Origin: Sipunculus nudus
Lineage: Eukaryota > Annelida > Sipuncula > Golfingiida > Sipunculidae
Reading direction: 5' to 3'
DNA: 64,000 nt
Assembly: GCA_026874595.1 (NCBI GenBank)
Contig: CM049316.1
Coordinates: 78,897,676-78,961,675 of the forward strand
This document shows positions 1-8,210 of this stretch, piece after piece. The position numbers and the translations under genes were made by a program. The notes below the pieces were generated by a model. It made no database searches, had not been told where the DNA came from, and worked only from the letters and a program-made list of their open reading frames with translations. Every line of letters starts with the position of its first letter. Position 1 is the first letter of the stretch.

Positions 1-768
1 GAAAGTACGCAAGAGTTCCCTGCTGAGGTCCGTCGGATGAACCAACACAGGACGTGAACCGGCAGCAGACAAAGGCGCATTCGACAGGCAAGACACCACG
101 GCGTCCGTCACCTTTTCGGCCGGCGGAGGCCCGTACGCCGTGTCACCCACCGTCGTATCGCACGACGGTACAGCTATGCAACGCACTGAACGGAGTGCAC
201 GGGCGCGTTTCAGTTCACGGTGCAGTAGGTTTCTCTGTCTTGCCAGTTCCACGTACGTGTCTTTCATCCTTTCCGCGTCCCGCCTCGTGCGGTCCAGTTG
301 TTCGCACAGATTGTGAAATTCCCGACGTGTTTCGCGGTCCCGGACGGTTTGTATTGCCAGGACGTCTGCGGAAACGCGTTCTTTGTCCAGCAGTTCAAAC
401 CGTTCCTTTAACTCGTGGAGCATGTCGGGATGTCCCTCTGGCCAAGGTGTTGGCACGTCAAGGGATACCCGTTGGGAATCCATGTTGGGTACATCTGTGA
501 AATGGGCGTACGCCTTTTTAGGGCCAAAGCCGCCTTCGTAGGGAAACGCTTTGGACCGGACCTGGTCGTAAACTCTTGCATCCTGCCGTAGTGGCGGGAA
601 ACTGCCCGGACGTGACGGGTCCTCGTGTCTGTGCACTTGCTCTTTCAGGCTCCTGTAAGACTGCCTGCACCCGTTCCTGGAGAACGACGCTCGATCCGCC
701 GGGTATGATCTGTGTTTCCGTCGTGATTCATACCTGAAACGCGGTGTCCACATGCGTGTAGTGTGCAT
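1..768 (-). CDS. Partial coiled-coil protein, runs off the left edge
   Basis: A minus-strand frame is open without a stop from an ATG at 768 down to base 1, about 256 codons, so the C-terminus lies outside the window. I found it by reading the frame directly; the next in-frame stop upstream is at 775-777. The N-terminal ~50 residues are very rich in Arg, Ser and Tyr and look basic and disordered. Residues about 112-175 are a charged heptad-like segment (for example LHELKERFELLDKERV) typical of a coiled coil. The stretch after it is low-complexity and rich in Pro, Ala and Val. Codon use and base composition match the neighbouring virus-like genes. A TATATCC-like element near 945-955 could be its promoter. 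I do not recognise the family; a structural or scaffold-type protein is only a guess. Confidence 0.7.
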   Translation of the reverse strand, partial: MHTTRMWTPRFRYESRRKHRSYPADRASFSRNGCRQSYRSLKEQVHRHEDPSRPGSFPPLRQDARVYDQVRSKAFPYEGGFGPKKAYAHFTDVPNMDSQRVSLDVPTPWPEGHPDMLHELKERFELLDKERVSADVLAIQTVRDRETRREFHNLCEQLDRTRRDAERMKDTYVELARQRNLLHRELKRARALRSVRCIAVPSCDTTVGDTAYGPPPAEKVTDAVVSCLSNAPLSAAGSRPVLVHPTDLSRELLRTF

Positions 769-804
769 TTTGTTTTATCATGCCATGGACCGTTTGATGA
801 CCGA

Positions 805-1017
805 TCAGTTGACGTTAGTCACAGTAACTGTGACATAAATCACCCCAATACCTGATTCAACCGCTAGGACCAGAAACACAAATACATACACCAAATAACG
901 ACCTATCTGACCCTTCGTCTGTTGCGCTCCTACACCCGATCGGATATAAGACGCCGGGCGTGAAAAGAGGGATGTGCATGATGTTATACCATTATACATT
1001 ATAAAACAAAGCACCAT
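805..1017 (-). CDS. Possible small single-pass membrane protein
   Basis: This 70-codon ATG-started reading frame lies between two better supported minus-strand genes. Residues about 40-62 (YLVYVFVFLVLAVESGIGVI) form one hydrophobic segment long enough to span a membrane, with a very short tail behind it. TATA-like sequence (TATAATGTATAATGG) lies inside its start, so if transcribed it might begin at the second ATG. No polyadenylation signal was seen. A chance ORF is at least as likely as a gene. The rest of 769-1309 shows no other convincing ORF and is AT-rich at its right end. Confidence 0.22.
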   Translation of the reverse strand: MVLCFIMYNGITSCTSLFSRPASYIRSGVGAQQTKGQIGRYLVYVFVFLVLAVESGIGVIYVTVTVTNVN

Positions 1018-1309
1018 CAGTATAGCTCAGGGGACTTATAGTCAACTGAGCTGCAACCGACCCACACCTTCGCTACCACACACGTCATCCATACCATCAT
1101 ACATTGGAACGTCATTTGACAAGTGCACAAAACGAAGGCTGGCATAAATCACGTTCATTAATGCTGTCTAACATGAAACACGAAACAATAAAAAACAAAC
1201 AACACCGTACACGATACATCACATTTATACCAAGTAAAAACGTAAAAACAAATCAAATTCATGCACGTTCATGTCAAATAAACCAAAATATATCTGTCCA
1301 TATCACGTT

Positions 1310-2104
1310 TCACTCGATCATCCGTAAGAACATACACATCTCTGAATTGTCTGTAGCGTATGCCAGTGAACGTGCTGTTTCCCTATCGTAGGATTCGAGA
1401 GATATGTCAGCTCCGGCTTCTAATAACAGATACTTCACCATGTCCACATTGCCACGCAGAACAGCTTCATGTAACGGTGTCAGGCCTCGTTTGCCTTCTT
1501 TACAGTTGGGATCCGCGTGCAGCGCGAATAAAAGATAGTTCAGCATGTCCCTGGCATCTGCTTCTGCTGCTATGTGCATGCAAGTGCGACCGTCCGCGTT
1601 CATAACACCCGTGAGATTCCTGTAGAAATCCGGCTTGTCCATCATCACAAAGCCGGCCCAGCATGTCAGTGATTTCAAGCATTCCGAGCACTTGCGCTGG
1701 CAAGCCAAGTGCAGTGGGGTGTTCGCGTGTCTGTCCCTTTTCGTAACGTCCGCTCCGCGCATCACTAGATGCCGGATGAGTTGGTGCATGCAAAGTCTAA
1801 CAGCCAGCTCGAGGTAGGTTTCTCTTTGTATGTTTACTATGTCGAGGACTCCTGGCCCGTCCATTCTGTCTAGTACCGATATCGCCCAGCCTTCCATCCT
1901 GGCTAATATGCAATTGTGTAGAAACGTCTCACCGGCACTGTCACGGGAGAGAATGTGACACGGGGTGGACGATACGTCCTGTGGGGCACCAGAAACCGTG
2001 ACTTCTTTGGCGGTGCTGTTCTCGCGTATGTCTTTGACGGTGCTGTTTTCGCTTATGTGAAGTCTACGCATCCCAGCCTCGACTGACTCCGTCGAACAAA
2101 ACAT
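1310..2104 (-). CDS. IkappaB-like ankyrin-repeat protein 1
   Basis: The protein is about 264 residues from the ATG at 2104. The frame is open further upstream, but only to a TTG, and a TATA box at 2175-2186 places transcription start close to this ATG. The N-terminal ~50 residues are Ser/Thr-rich and contain a small duplication (ENSTVKDIR, ENSTAKEV). About six ankyrin units follow: ~56-90 (ETFLHNCI), 92-118 ending RGAD, 122-150 (NTPLHLAC), 168-198 (GRTCMHIAAE), 203-235 (LTPLHEAV) and a short final one. The order and spacing, with a long insert between units 3 and 4, parallel IkappaB/Cactus proteins, which bind Rel/NF-kappaB dimers in the cytoplasm. No DSGxxS phosphodegron is present. It is one of three tandem relatives on this strand. 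Ankyrin identity is secure; the IkappaB-like role is inferred from layout. Confidence 0.82.
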   Translation of the reverse strand: MFCSTESVEAGMRRLHISENSTVKDIRENSTAKEVTVSGAPQDVSSTPCHILSRDSAGETFLHNCILARMEGWAISVLDRMDGPGVLDIVNIQRETYLELAVRLCMHQLIRHLVMRGADVTKRDRHANTPLHLACQRKCSECLKSLTCWAGFVMMDKPDFYRNLTGVMNADGRTCMHIAAEADARDMLNYLLFALHADPNCKEGKRGLTPLHEAVLRGNVDMVKYLLLEAGADISLESYDRETARSLAYATDNSEMCMFLRMIE

Positions 2105-2174
2105 GTCTCTGTCTCTAAACGTGTAAACGAACAGTGAACTGCAACAGTATGTTATCAAATACTACCAGAACAGT

Positions 2175-2186
2175 CATATATATATA
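2175..2186 (-). promoter_or_regulatory. TATA box of ankyrin gene 1
   Basis: An alternating TATATATATATA run lies about 70 bases upstream of the ATG at 2104 on the minus strand. A start about 30 bases downstream would leave a short leader and rules out the upstream TTG as the translation start. Confidence 0.55.
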
Positions 2187-2488
2187 CGCTAAAACGACAT
2201 CTATTTTTAACCCATGGAATATCCGAAAGTCACATTTGTGAGGTAATCTCTAATTTTGGTAACGTCGGATTTCCCCACAAATCACAGCAAGATAATGCGT
2301 CATCCGACATGTGGGATTTTTGTTCACGGTCTTACACAGCCACGTCATTGGTAGTGTTTAGGGTTGAGCAACGTTGTATCCGGAAAGCGAAACCCCCCCC
2401 CTCCCCCCAGTTCATCAGCTAGTGCTGTCATTGCGGGATAATTAGTAGGCACAGTATACAATCATAGTGTATGCACTTTCGTATTAAG
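2187..2488. other. Intergenic spacer between ankyrin genes 1 and 2
   Basis: No ORF reads well here. It holds a C-tract (2392-2407) and would carry distal promoter sequence for ankyrin gene 1 and the 3' end of ankyrin gene 2. I saw no clear AATAAA on the minus strand. Confidence 0.5.
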
Positions 2489-3628
2489 CTATCCACTCTC
2501 GGTCATGCTGTCGTCTTCGCTGTCGCAATTGTCCGGGCGCACAGCACCCAACCCTACAAGAAACATAACACATTCCTCGTGCCCGTTCGACATTGCAGCT
2601 TCCAAGGGAGAACTCCTGTTCCACGCTCGCGCGTGTGCATTCGCCCAACATTCATTTACCAAATATCGTACCATGTCTATTCTGCCAGACTCAGCTGCTT
2701 CGTACAGTGCAGTCTTTCCCGTCTTTCCATTAGGCACATCGACATCCTCCAGCAGTGGTTTGAGGCAACCTAGCAGGTCCTTGTGCCCACCTTCCGCAGC
2801 CAAATGTACGCATGTCTGCCCGTCGTAGTTCAAAATGTTCGGCCTTGGGGGGACTCTGTTAAACGGTCTGTAACGTATATATTTTTTCACTTCTGCATGT
2901 GTCAGGTACAATGTCAGAGCCATAGCACACATCGTGTCACCTCTGGCTGAAGCCAAATGCAACGGTGTGTTCCCGTGCGCGTCTCTAGCCTCTGTGTCAG
3001 CACCGCGAGCCACCAACTGCCTAACCAGTGAATACATACCCTTCTTAACGGCCAGGTGCAAGCAGGTGTCGCCATTCATATCGGTCTTGTTGATCCCTCG
3101 GCTGTGCGTTAGGTCGCGCAGTATCCCCGTGGCAGCACGTTCCCTGCCCCAATGCTTTATGCAACTGTGTAAAAGTGTTTCGTCCGTGCCCATCCCGACG
3201 TCTTCAAATATGTTGTTCACGAACCGCTTGGCGTTTTTCAGGCAAACAGGCAAAACGTGCAACCCAAGACCACGGCGTTTCGCCATGTGAAAGGCCAACT
3301 GCAGAGAGAAAGGGGACCCTTGAGTCCAAAAGGGAGCTCTCTTCTCGTCCAGCTCGGGGTCAAACCCTTCACAAACCGACATATGAACCGAGGTACACGT
3401 CGGATTCGACACAAGTAATAGCCCGCCAGTTCCGTTGTCAATGCTCGTCAATGAGGTGTCCATTTCTGAAAGTGTTTCCCCTGTATTTATGTCATCGTCT
3501 ATGACATTAACGCTTTCTGTTGAGTACGCAGACTTGTCTATGAAGTTATCACCCTGGGTAGAGTACTCAGACACTTCCGCGCACATTCTAGCAAGTTCAA
3601 TTCTTTCAATTTGCCGCCTGCTGGCCAT
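2489..3628 (-). CDS. IkappaB-like ankyrin-repeat protein 2
   Basis: The protein is about 379 residues from the ATG at 3628. The longest frame starts at 3685, but that ATG overlaps a TATAAA element (3685-3691). The ATG at 3628 sits in a strong context (ACCATGG) about 60 bases downstream of that box. Residues ~1-75 are acidic and Ser/Thr-rich with no DSGxxS motif. Ankyrin units begin near residue 148 (ETLLHSCI). They continue with GDTCLHLAV, GNTPLHLASARGD, then after an insert GQTCVHLAAEGG, KTALYEAAESG and a degenerate last unit. The tail is acidic (DNCDSEDDSMTESG). Unit order, the EARDxxGNTPLH block and the acidic tail resemble IkappaB/Cactus. A Rel-inhibitor role is inferred; a generic ankyrin adaptor is the alternative. 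Confidence 0.85.
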   Translation of the reverse strand: MASRRQIERIELARMCAEVSEYSTQGDNFIDKSAYSTESVNVIDDDINTGETLSEMDTSLTSIDNGTGGLLLVSNPTCTSVHMSVCEGFDPELDEKRAPFWTQGSPFSLQLAFHMAKRRGLGLHVLPVCLKNAKRFVNNIFEDVGMGTDETLLHSCIKHWGRERAATGILRDLTHSRGINKTDMNGDTCLHLAVKKGMYSLVRQLVARGADTEARDAHGNTPLHLASARGDTMCAMALTLYLTHAEVKKYIRYRPFNRVPPRPNILNYDGQTCVHLAAEGGHKDLLGCLKPLLEDVDVPNGKTGKTALYEAAESGRIDMVRYLVNECWANAHARAWNRSSPLEAAMSNGHEECVMFLVGLGAVRPDNCDSEDDSMTESG

Positions 3629-3684
3629 GGTACGGCGATAAAGACGTTCATCCAAAATGTAGACGGTGACACTGTTCGGGCACA

Positions 3685-3691
3685 TTTATAC
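3685..3691 (-). promoter_or_regulatory. TATA box of ankyrin gene 2
   Basis: TATAAAT on the minus strand, about 57-63 bases upstream of the chosen ATG at 3628. It overlaps the first possible ATG, which is why the downstream start is preferred. Confidence 0.6.
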
Positions 3692-4097
3692 ACAATGCTT
3701 CCTAGTGACAACCAATAGAAAGTCTCTGATTGGGGGAAAATTCTCCTGACTCATACCCTCCTGACTTGTTTACGCAAGCATATGATTTACATGGGGAAAA
3801 CCGACGATGACTCACTGATTGTGTGAATTCCAAAACGTAAACCGACGTAGTACACTTCCGGGAAAATCTACCTGTTAGCGGTTATGTTACCACGACGTCG
3901 TACCCACGTTCTGGCAGGTGTGCAGTAAACAACTGACGCTTGGAAATACCCGGTATGACGCTTAAGTAAAAGTAAAAACCCAATGACGTAAATGTTTAAA
4001 TGCTCCACTACTAAAAACACTAATCAGGCGACGTATATTCTGTGTGCGGAGGAAACAGGATTACATCCTGACAGTTCGCTTAATAAACACATACGCC
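3692..4097. other. Intergenic spacer with GTTTAC motifs
   Basis: No coding frame is supported. The stretch contains CTTGTTTACGCAAG (about 3767-3780), GTAAAC at about 3837 and GTAAACAAC at about 3926. These share the GTAAACA core with the 129-bp repeats at 10-12 kb, so it may hold regulatory sites for ankyrin gene 2. Confidence 0.4.
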
Positions 4098-5234
4098 TCA
4101 GCATTCATCTGTATCGCTTTCCTCCGACGTTTCTTTGCCGCATTTCTTAATGTAATTCAAAAGGATTTCAGCTGTTTCCTGTTGGTTTTCCATCATAGCT
4201 GACTGTATGGGTGTCCAGCCGTCGGACGACTTAACGTGTACGTCTGCGCCGCATCTCTCGATCAGGCACCGAACCATGGTACTCAAACCGGCTGCAGCTG
4301 CTATGTGCAGTGCCGTTCTGCCACTGCGGGTTTCCCGTTGGTTTACGTCCGCTCCCAACTTGTTCACCAGGTGAACCGTCAGTTCCTCCACCCCGCAAGC
4401 TGCTGCGAGGTGCATAAATCCCAGACCTTCCTTGTTTACCGCGTCCATGTCTTGAGGTAACTTGGTGAACGGCACAAAGTATGGGATGTTCAACATCTCT
4501 TCCCCCAGGACTGCTGTCAGGCATTTTACGGTCGACAGGTCACCTCGTGCGCAGGCTATGTGGAGGGGCGTGTTACCATCTGAGTCTCGTGCCTCTTAAA
4601 CGGCACCGTGCATGACCAGTTGCCTTGCCAAGCATGCCTGTCCTTTCATGACAGCCAAATGGAGGCACGTTCGGCCTTTCTTGTTGGGAATGTTCAACAC
4701 AGCATAGCATTCCTGTCCTTTCACGTAGCAGCTCGGCCCTTTCAGCCCTGCCAGTATACGGGAAACCACATCATACCTACCCTCTTCGATTAGCCTGTGC
4801 AGCGCAGTCCTCCCAGTTTCGTCTGTGCGACGCAACTGTTCCTGAGTGTATCTTTCCCCCGCGCCTGTGTTCTTAACATCGGGTACCACGCCTGCGTCTG
4901 CTTCTGACAGCACGCAGTCATTCATACTACACGCCATGTCTTCCATGTCAGAATCGTCATCCATCTCTTCACTGAAACCTACGTCGTCGTCATCAACCGG
5001 AACACCGGCGTAGAACGCGGCTAGTGCTGCTGCTGCGCGTGGGTTTGCGCGTGCCATCTGGAGCGACTCATCCATAAGGCCACGGTGAATATGTCCTGGA
5101 AGTTCCTGCTGAAAACTCCATCCTACGGCTCCTAAATCATCGTCAGCGTCATCTTCTTCGTCGTCCATGTTATGTATATTGTCTAACATCCGTTGAAAGC
5201 GCGGGTTTTCCCTGTTAAACCGCTCTCGTGACAT
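4098..5234 (-). pseudogene. IkappaB-like ankyrin protein 3, broken by an in-frame stop
   Basis: Two same-frame pieces (4596-5234 and 4098-4496, with open frame between) make one ankyrin gene of about 378 codons interrupted by a single TAA at 4596-4598. The stop sits where the sister gene reads GADTEARD: here the text is GAV, stop, EARD, and the ankyrin pattern continues in frame afterwards (GNTPLHIACARGD). The N-terminus is acidic (MDDEEDDADDDLG) with an Ala-rich patch. Units then run GRTALHRLI, GRTCLHLAV, the broken unit, GFMHLAAACG, GADVN..GRTALHIAAAAG and a last one, followed by an acidic tail (EESDTDEC). As written only the first 212 residues would be made. A sequencing error or readthrough is possible. 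It is divergent from the plus-strand gene at 5558. Confidence 0.8.
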
Positions 5235-5412
5235 TGCTGAAACACGCCTGTATTACAGTGTGACCGTGTCGATTGCACTGTGGGTTTTATTAGTATTCGT
5301 CGGCTGACGACATGTGGCCCGTCCGTGTTTCAGTGCAAAGTCTGGTCAAGACGGGGCGTAGCTGTACACGTGCAACGCAAATACATGCGACATTGACTCC
5401 GCCCACGGCATG
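5235..5412 (-). promoter_or_regulatory. Upstream region of ankyrin gene 3
   Basis: This is the minus-strand half of a divergent promoter region. A weak TATA-like TAATAAAA lies at 5284-5291, about 50 bases upstream of the ATG at 5234. No ORF is supported. Confidence 0.35.
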
Positions 5413-5448
5413 TGACGTCAAACGCCAGTCACCCGCTTGCTTATAAAG
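5413..5448 (+). promoter_or_regulatory. CRE plus TATA promoter
   Basis: A perfect CRE/ATF palindrome TGACGTCA (5413-5420) lies 21 bases upstream of TATAAAG (5442-5448), about 110 bases before the ATG of the plus-strand gene at 5558. CREB/ATF family factors bind this site in animals, so this gene may respond to host signalling. That response is inference. Confidence 0.6.
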
Positions 5449-5557
5449 CTAGACTCATTTCGTTCAGTGCGGTCCAGACAGGAGGAGGCGTCATAATTGA
5501 CGACACGCACAACCGCTCGGTTGTCTTTATATCATTATACAGCAAAGTCGGTGTGTC

Positions 5558-6025
5558 ATGGGTGCCATGTTCAGCAGGTCTCGGCATTACGTTACCCACG
5601 AAGACCCCGAAGATGTTAATGACGTCGTTCATAACGAAACTTCCCAAGTACAGTGGTACATCGGAGAAGGCGAACCAACGCATGAGAATACAATCCCTAG
5701 CACACTGGACCGTGCTACGTGCAGGGAGGAACGTTCTACGCTTGAACAGGCGGAGAAGTCTGACACAAGCATGACAGATGGTGGTGAAACGAGTACACGA
5801 GCACGCACACTCCGCCGTCGCGGGAGAGGACGTCGAAACCCATTGTCGGGCCACACGCCGGACCAGACCCAGAGTTCCTGGACACCACGTACAACGGGAG
5901 TGATGGTTGGGAGGTTACAAAAAATGACGCAACTGTTGCATGAGATGAGGGAAGACCTAACACAGATGGACAGGATCTTGTCCGAAATGACACCGGGAAA
6001 GGTCGAGGTCTCCAAAAAAGAGTAA
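5558..6025 (+). CDS. Small basic protein with C-terminal coiled coil
   Basis: The frame codes for 155 residues. The N-terminal ~80 residues are acidic and polar. Residues about 85-97 form a strongly basic patch (RRRGRGRRN), which could be a nuclear localisation or nucleic-acid binding stretch. Residues ~118-150 (LQKMTQLLHEMREDLTQMD) form an amphipathic helix with heptad hydrophobics, a likely oligomerisation segment. The start is the first ATG after the TATA box at 5442; a second ATG lies three codons later. An AATAAA follows 93 bases after the stop. It is transcribed away from ankyrin gene 3. I do not recognise a family; a regulatory or packaging accessory role is possible but unsupported. 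Confidence 0.7.
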   Translation: MGAMFSRSRHYVTHEDPEDVNDVVHNETSQVQWYIGEGEPTHENTIPSTLDRATCREERSTLEQAEKSDTSMTDGGETSTRARTLRRRGRGRRNPLSGHTPDQTQSSWTPRTTGVMVGRLQKMTQLLHEMREDLTQMDRILSEMTPGKVEVSKKE

Positions 6026-6117
6026 CACAGGTCGGACATGCATGGTTCTCCGTTTCATTGTACCTGACAGTGTTTTGTTACCGAAGTACTGCGTGATGAA
6101 GCATGTAATTAAACCAA

Positions 6118-6123
6118 AATAAA
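6118..6123 (+). terminator. Polyadenylation signal of the gene at 5558
   Basis: AATAAA 93 bases downstream of the stop codon at 6023-6025, followed by T-rich sequence. Confidence 0.6.
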
Positions 6124-6602
6124 CACAACTTTGATATTATTGAGTGTATTTTTCGTACTGATACCTGCCATACGTTTCCATACATACATACATATAACCT
6201 TCATATGCACGTAACATACACCGGGAGCTCCCCCGCCTTTTGTTCCTGTTGCGATTCATCAGGTGCGTGATTCATGTTTGTGTGATTCATGTTTGGGTGT
6301 GTGTAAATGTGGCATGCGTAAAGAACGACAGACACCCGTTAAAGCAGGACAATATTTTTACTGCGTGCAAATCAAGCATACATACAAAACAATAAACATG
6401 GCGCTGAGATGAAGCACAGTATTTGACGTGACGGAAAGGACAGTGTCCTTAAAAACCAATGTTAAGGCGCCTTCAGTCATGTTTTAAGAAGAAATGTTCA
6501 TTCGTTTAAATTTCTGTCGTTTAAATTTAAAATCAAATTAGACCATGCTCTTTTTTCCAACAAAACATGAAGGCCGTCGACTGGATATAAACTGTTTTTT
6601 TT
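6124..6602. other. Intergenic spacer between convergent genes
   Basis: No supported ORF. It contains short direct repeats (CATACATA near 6180; GTGATTCATGTTTG twice near 6270-6295). Its right third is AT-rich. It separates the plus-strand gene ending at 6025 from the minus-strand cluster ending near 6603. Confidence 0.45.
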
Positions 6603-6608
6603 TTTATT
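6603..6608 (-). terminator. Polyadenylation signal for the minus-strand cluster
   Basis: AATAAA on the minus strand, followed by a long A run and overlapping the TAA stop of the small ORF above it (TAATAAA). This is the first such signal reached by transcription from the genes at 6815, 7520 and 8211, which may therefore be 3'-coterminal. Confidence 0.55.
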
Positions 6609-6801
6609 ATCTATACGTTTTCTCCACTGGAATGCTCATTCTGGTGACGTCGTTTCCGTGACTTTGCGTTTTTACGTGTACGCGTTTTATATTTTCTGTC
6701 GCCGTGAGTGTCTCTTGAGCGTTTTCTACGGGTGCCGTGTGTACTGGTTGATACGACAGAGATGGGGCGCGTGCATGTGTTGCCTGAGTAATGGGCGTCA
6801 T
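6607..6801 (-). CDS. Possible small protein downstream of the zinc-finger gene
   Basis: An ATG-started frame of 64 codons, rich in Thr, Ala, His and Val, ends exactly on the polyadenylation signal. In the same frame it is open back to 6831, overlapping the end of the zinc-finger gene by about 17 bases. The end placement argues for coding, either as a small gene or as a C-terminal extension reached by frameshift or splicing. No domain or hydrophobic segment is visible. Chance remains quite possible. Confidence 0.3.
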   Translation of the reverse strand: MTPITQATHARAPSLSYQPVHTAPVENAQETLTATENIKRVHVKTQSHGNDVTRMSIPVEKTYR

Positions 6802-6814
6802 CAGGCGTAGTGTT

Positions 6815-7393
6815 CTATGTCGCGTATTCACTCGAGTATCTCGACGCGTATCCTGTCAGGTATCTCGTTGCGTGCAATAGACGTAGCAGCACACGCCAGT
6901 GCGCGCAGTCCTTGAGATAACGCGGGTCTTCCGGTTTAAAACCACGCCTCTCTCCTGTCCAGGACACGAAGTACAGACACTCACCTTCTAAAAGCTGACA
7001 GGAACGTGTAAGCTGCAACCCCTTTGTTCTCACGAGCAGCGGGAGGTTGCTCATGTACGAACATCCCAACATTCTGCATATGCTTTGCATATACGGCATC
7101 ATGTAGCATATATACGTGTCCTTGTGCAGCAGGCAGGAACGTCCTGCGTGGAATCTGTCCTCGTGTTCTTTGCGATGCCAGATGTCGCCGAAATTCCTTC
7201 TGCACACAGAACAGGCGGAGATCGGGTCAGCGAACCAAGGCAGATGAGATACAACAACATGCGAGCGGAGGCATGATACCGAAACCCCGCAGATGCAGCA
7301 AACCTCTAGCTCTGGAGCAGTACGTCCTCTTTCATTCTTCTCAAACATGCTTGTGTAGTCATCGGACAGCTCTAGTATATCATCCATTTTCAT
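6815..7393 (-). CDS. C2H2-type zinc-finger protein
   Basis: The protein is 192 residues from the ATG at 7393; the longer frame begins only with GTG at 7426. A TATA element at 7485-7497 gives a leader of suitable length. Residues ~32-90 carry two C2H2-like fingers. The first is CxxC with a following SHVVVSH pair. The second fits the classic spacing (CSVC, 12 residues, then H, four residues, H). The remainder is Cys- and Tyr-rich without a recognisable fold. Family knowledge suggests nucleic-acid binding in the nucleus. Its neighbour at 7520 is also Cys/His-rich and lies upstream on the same strand. Specific function is unknown. Confidence 0.72.
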   Translation of the reverse strand: MKMDDILELSDDYTSMFEKNERGRTAPELEVCCICGVSVSCLRSHVVVSHLPWFADPISACSVCRRNFGDIWHRKEHEDRFHAGRSCLLHKDTYICYMMPYMQSICRMLGCSYMSNLPLLVRTKGLQLTRSCQLLEGECLYFVSWTGERRGFKPEDPRYLKDCAHWRVLLRLLHATRYLTGYASRYSSEYAT

Positions 7394-7484
7394 ATATGTA
7401 TGCACGGATGAAGGCACACTGCACACGAAGTGATAACCTTGACAGTCTCACTCTGTATTGACGTCTGAGCTCACTCCAACCACT

Positions 7485-7497
7485 ACATATATTATAT
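7485..7497 (-). promoter_or_regulatory. TATA element of the zinc-finger gene
   Basis: TATATAATATATG on the minus strand, about 90-105 bases upstream of the ATG at 7393, in an otherwise ordinary spacer. Confidence 0.5.
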
Positions 7498-7519
7498 ATG
7501 CACGTACGATACGCTTACG

Positions 7520-8071
7520 TCAGCATGAAGACCACGCTCGACATGTACATCCACTCCTGTACCGCGTACGGTTCTGTAGTATAGGTAAACCGATCTCGCG
7601 CCTGTACAAAACGGTCACTGCATTTACAGGCCTGTGCATCCAGTAACGGGACACCTTCTCATGAAATCGTCTAGCGCGTCTTTCACCGCATGCCAGGTCT
7701 GTAAGCCAGACCGATTTTCCCAACAGCCGTTTCCATTCGACATCAGTTACACACGGCACCTGCATCCTATCGCACTGCCATCCGCAAAACACACAAGGAA
7801 AACAGGAGTAACCCAAGATTTCACCATAGATGTGAGGAGCACGAATATCACCTACCAGATGAAATAAGGAGGCACATCCGTCCAATGGTTCGATGCAGAC
7901 GCATAACAGGCAATCCAGTGACTCATCTAGCGTGGTGTGTTCTCCTGGAAAATGATGGCTTCCAGGAGAGCATGGTCGATTAGTGTCATACGTCTTCCTG
8001 TATCCGCACAAGACGCACGTGTCATAATTTTCATGTGTCGCCGCAGGGTACATGTGAACGAAAACAGCCAT
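7520..8071 (-). CDS. Cys/His-rich protein of unknown family
   Basis: The protein is 183 residues from the ATG at 8071. The frame is open to an ATG at 8200, but a good TATA box (8126-8134) lies inside that extension, and the ATG at 8071 has a strong context (ACCATGG). Several Cys pairs (CVLCGY, CLLCVC, CVFCGW) and scattered His residues (SHHF, EHTT) suggest one or two structural zinc sites. The C-terminus is basic and ends in another Cys cluster (CTCRAWSSC). The sites do not match a C2H2, RING or BIR pattern that I can confirm. It ends 93 bases upstream of the TATA box serving the zinc-finger gene. Confidence 0.65.
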   Translation of the reverse strand: MAVFVHMYPAATHENYDTCVLCGYRKTYDTNRPCSPGSHHFPGEHTTLDESLDCLLCVCIEPLDGCASLFHLVGDIRAPHIYGEILGYSCFPCVFCGWQCDRMQVPCVTDVEWKRLLGKSVWLTDLACGERRARRFHEKVSRYWMHRPVNAVTVLYRREIGLPILQNRTRYRSGCTCRAWSSC

Positions 8072-8125
8072 GGTGACGGGTCGAAATGCATGCGAGTCTG
8101 AGGGGTTAGTTCTTTGTTTGTACAC

Positions 8126-8134
8126 TTTTATATC
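8126..8134 (-). promoter_or_regulatory. TATA box of the gene at 7520
   Basis: GATATAAAAG on the minus strand, about 55-60 bases upstream of the ATG at 8071. It decides the start of the downstream gene against the longer frame from 8200. Confidence 0.6.
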
Positions 8135-8210
8135 ATCGTCGGCCGAATAAATTGCGCCCCATAACTGTATATCACAAAGAGAAGCAAAAGCGTGATTCAT
8201 TTTCTGTGCA

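Noticed and set aside
54-500. 148-codon plus-strand frame at the left edge
   Set aside because: It overlaps the longer minus-strand coiled-coil gene, and its Pro/Arg/Cys-rich composition is that of an antisense shadow.
5441-6039. Two minus-strand frames opposite the gene at 5558
   Set aside because: The plus-strand gene has a CRE/TATA promoter and a poly(A) signal; the minus frames have neither.
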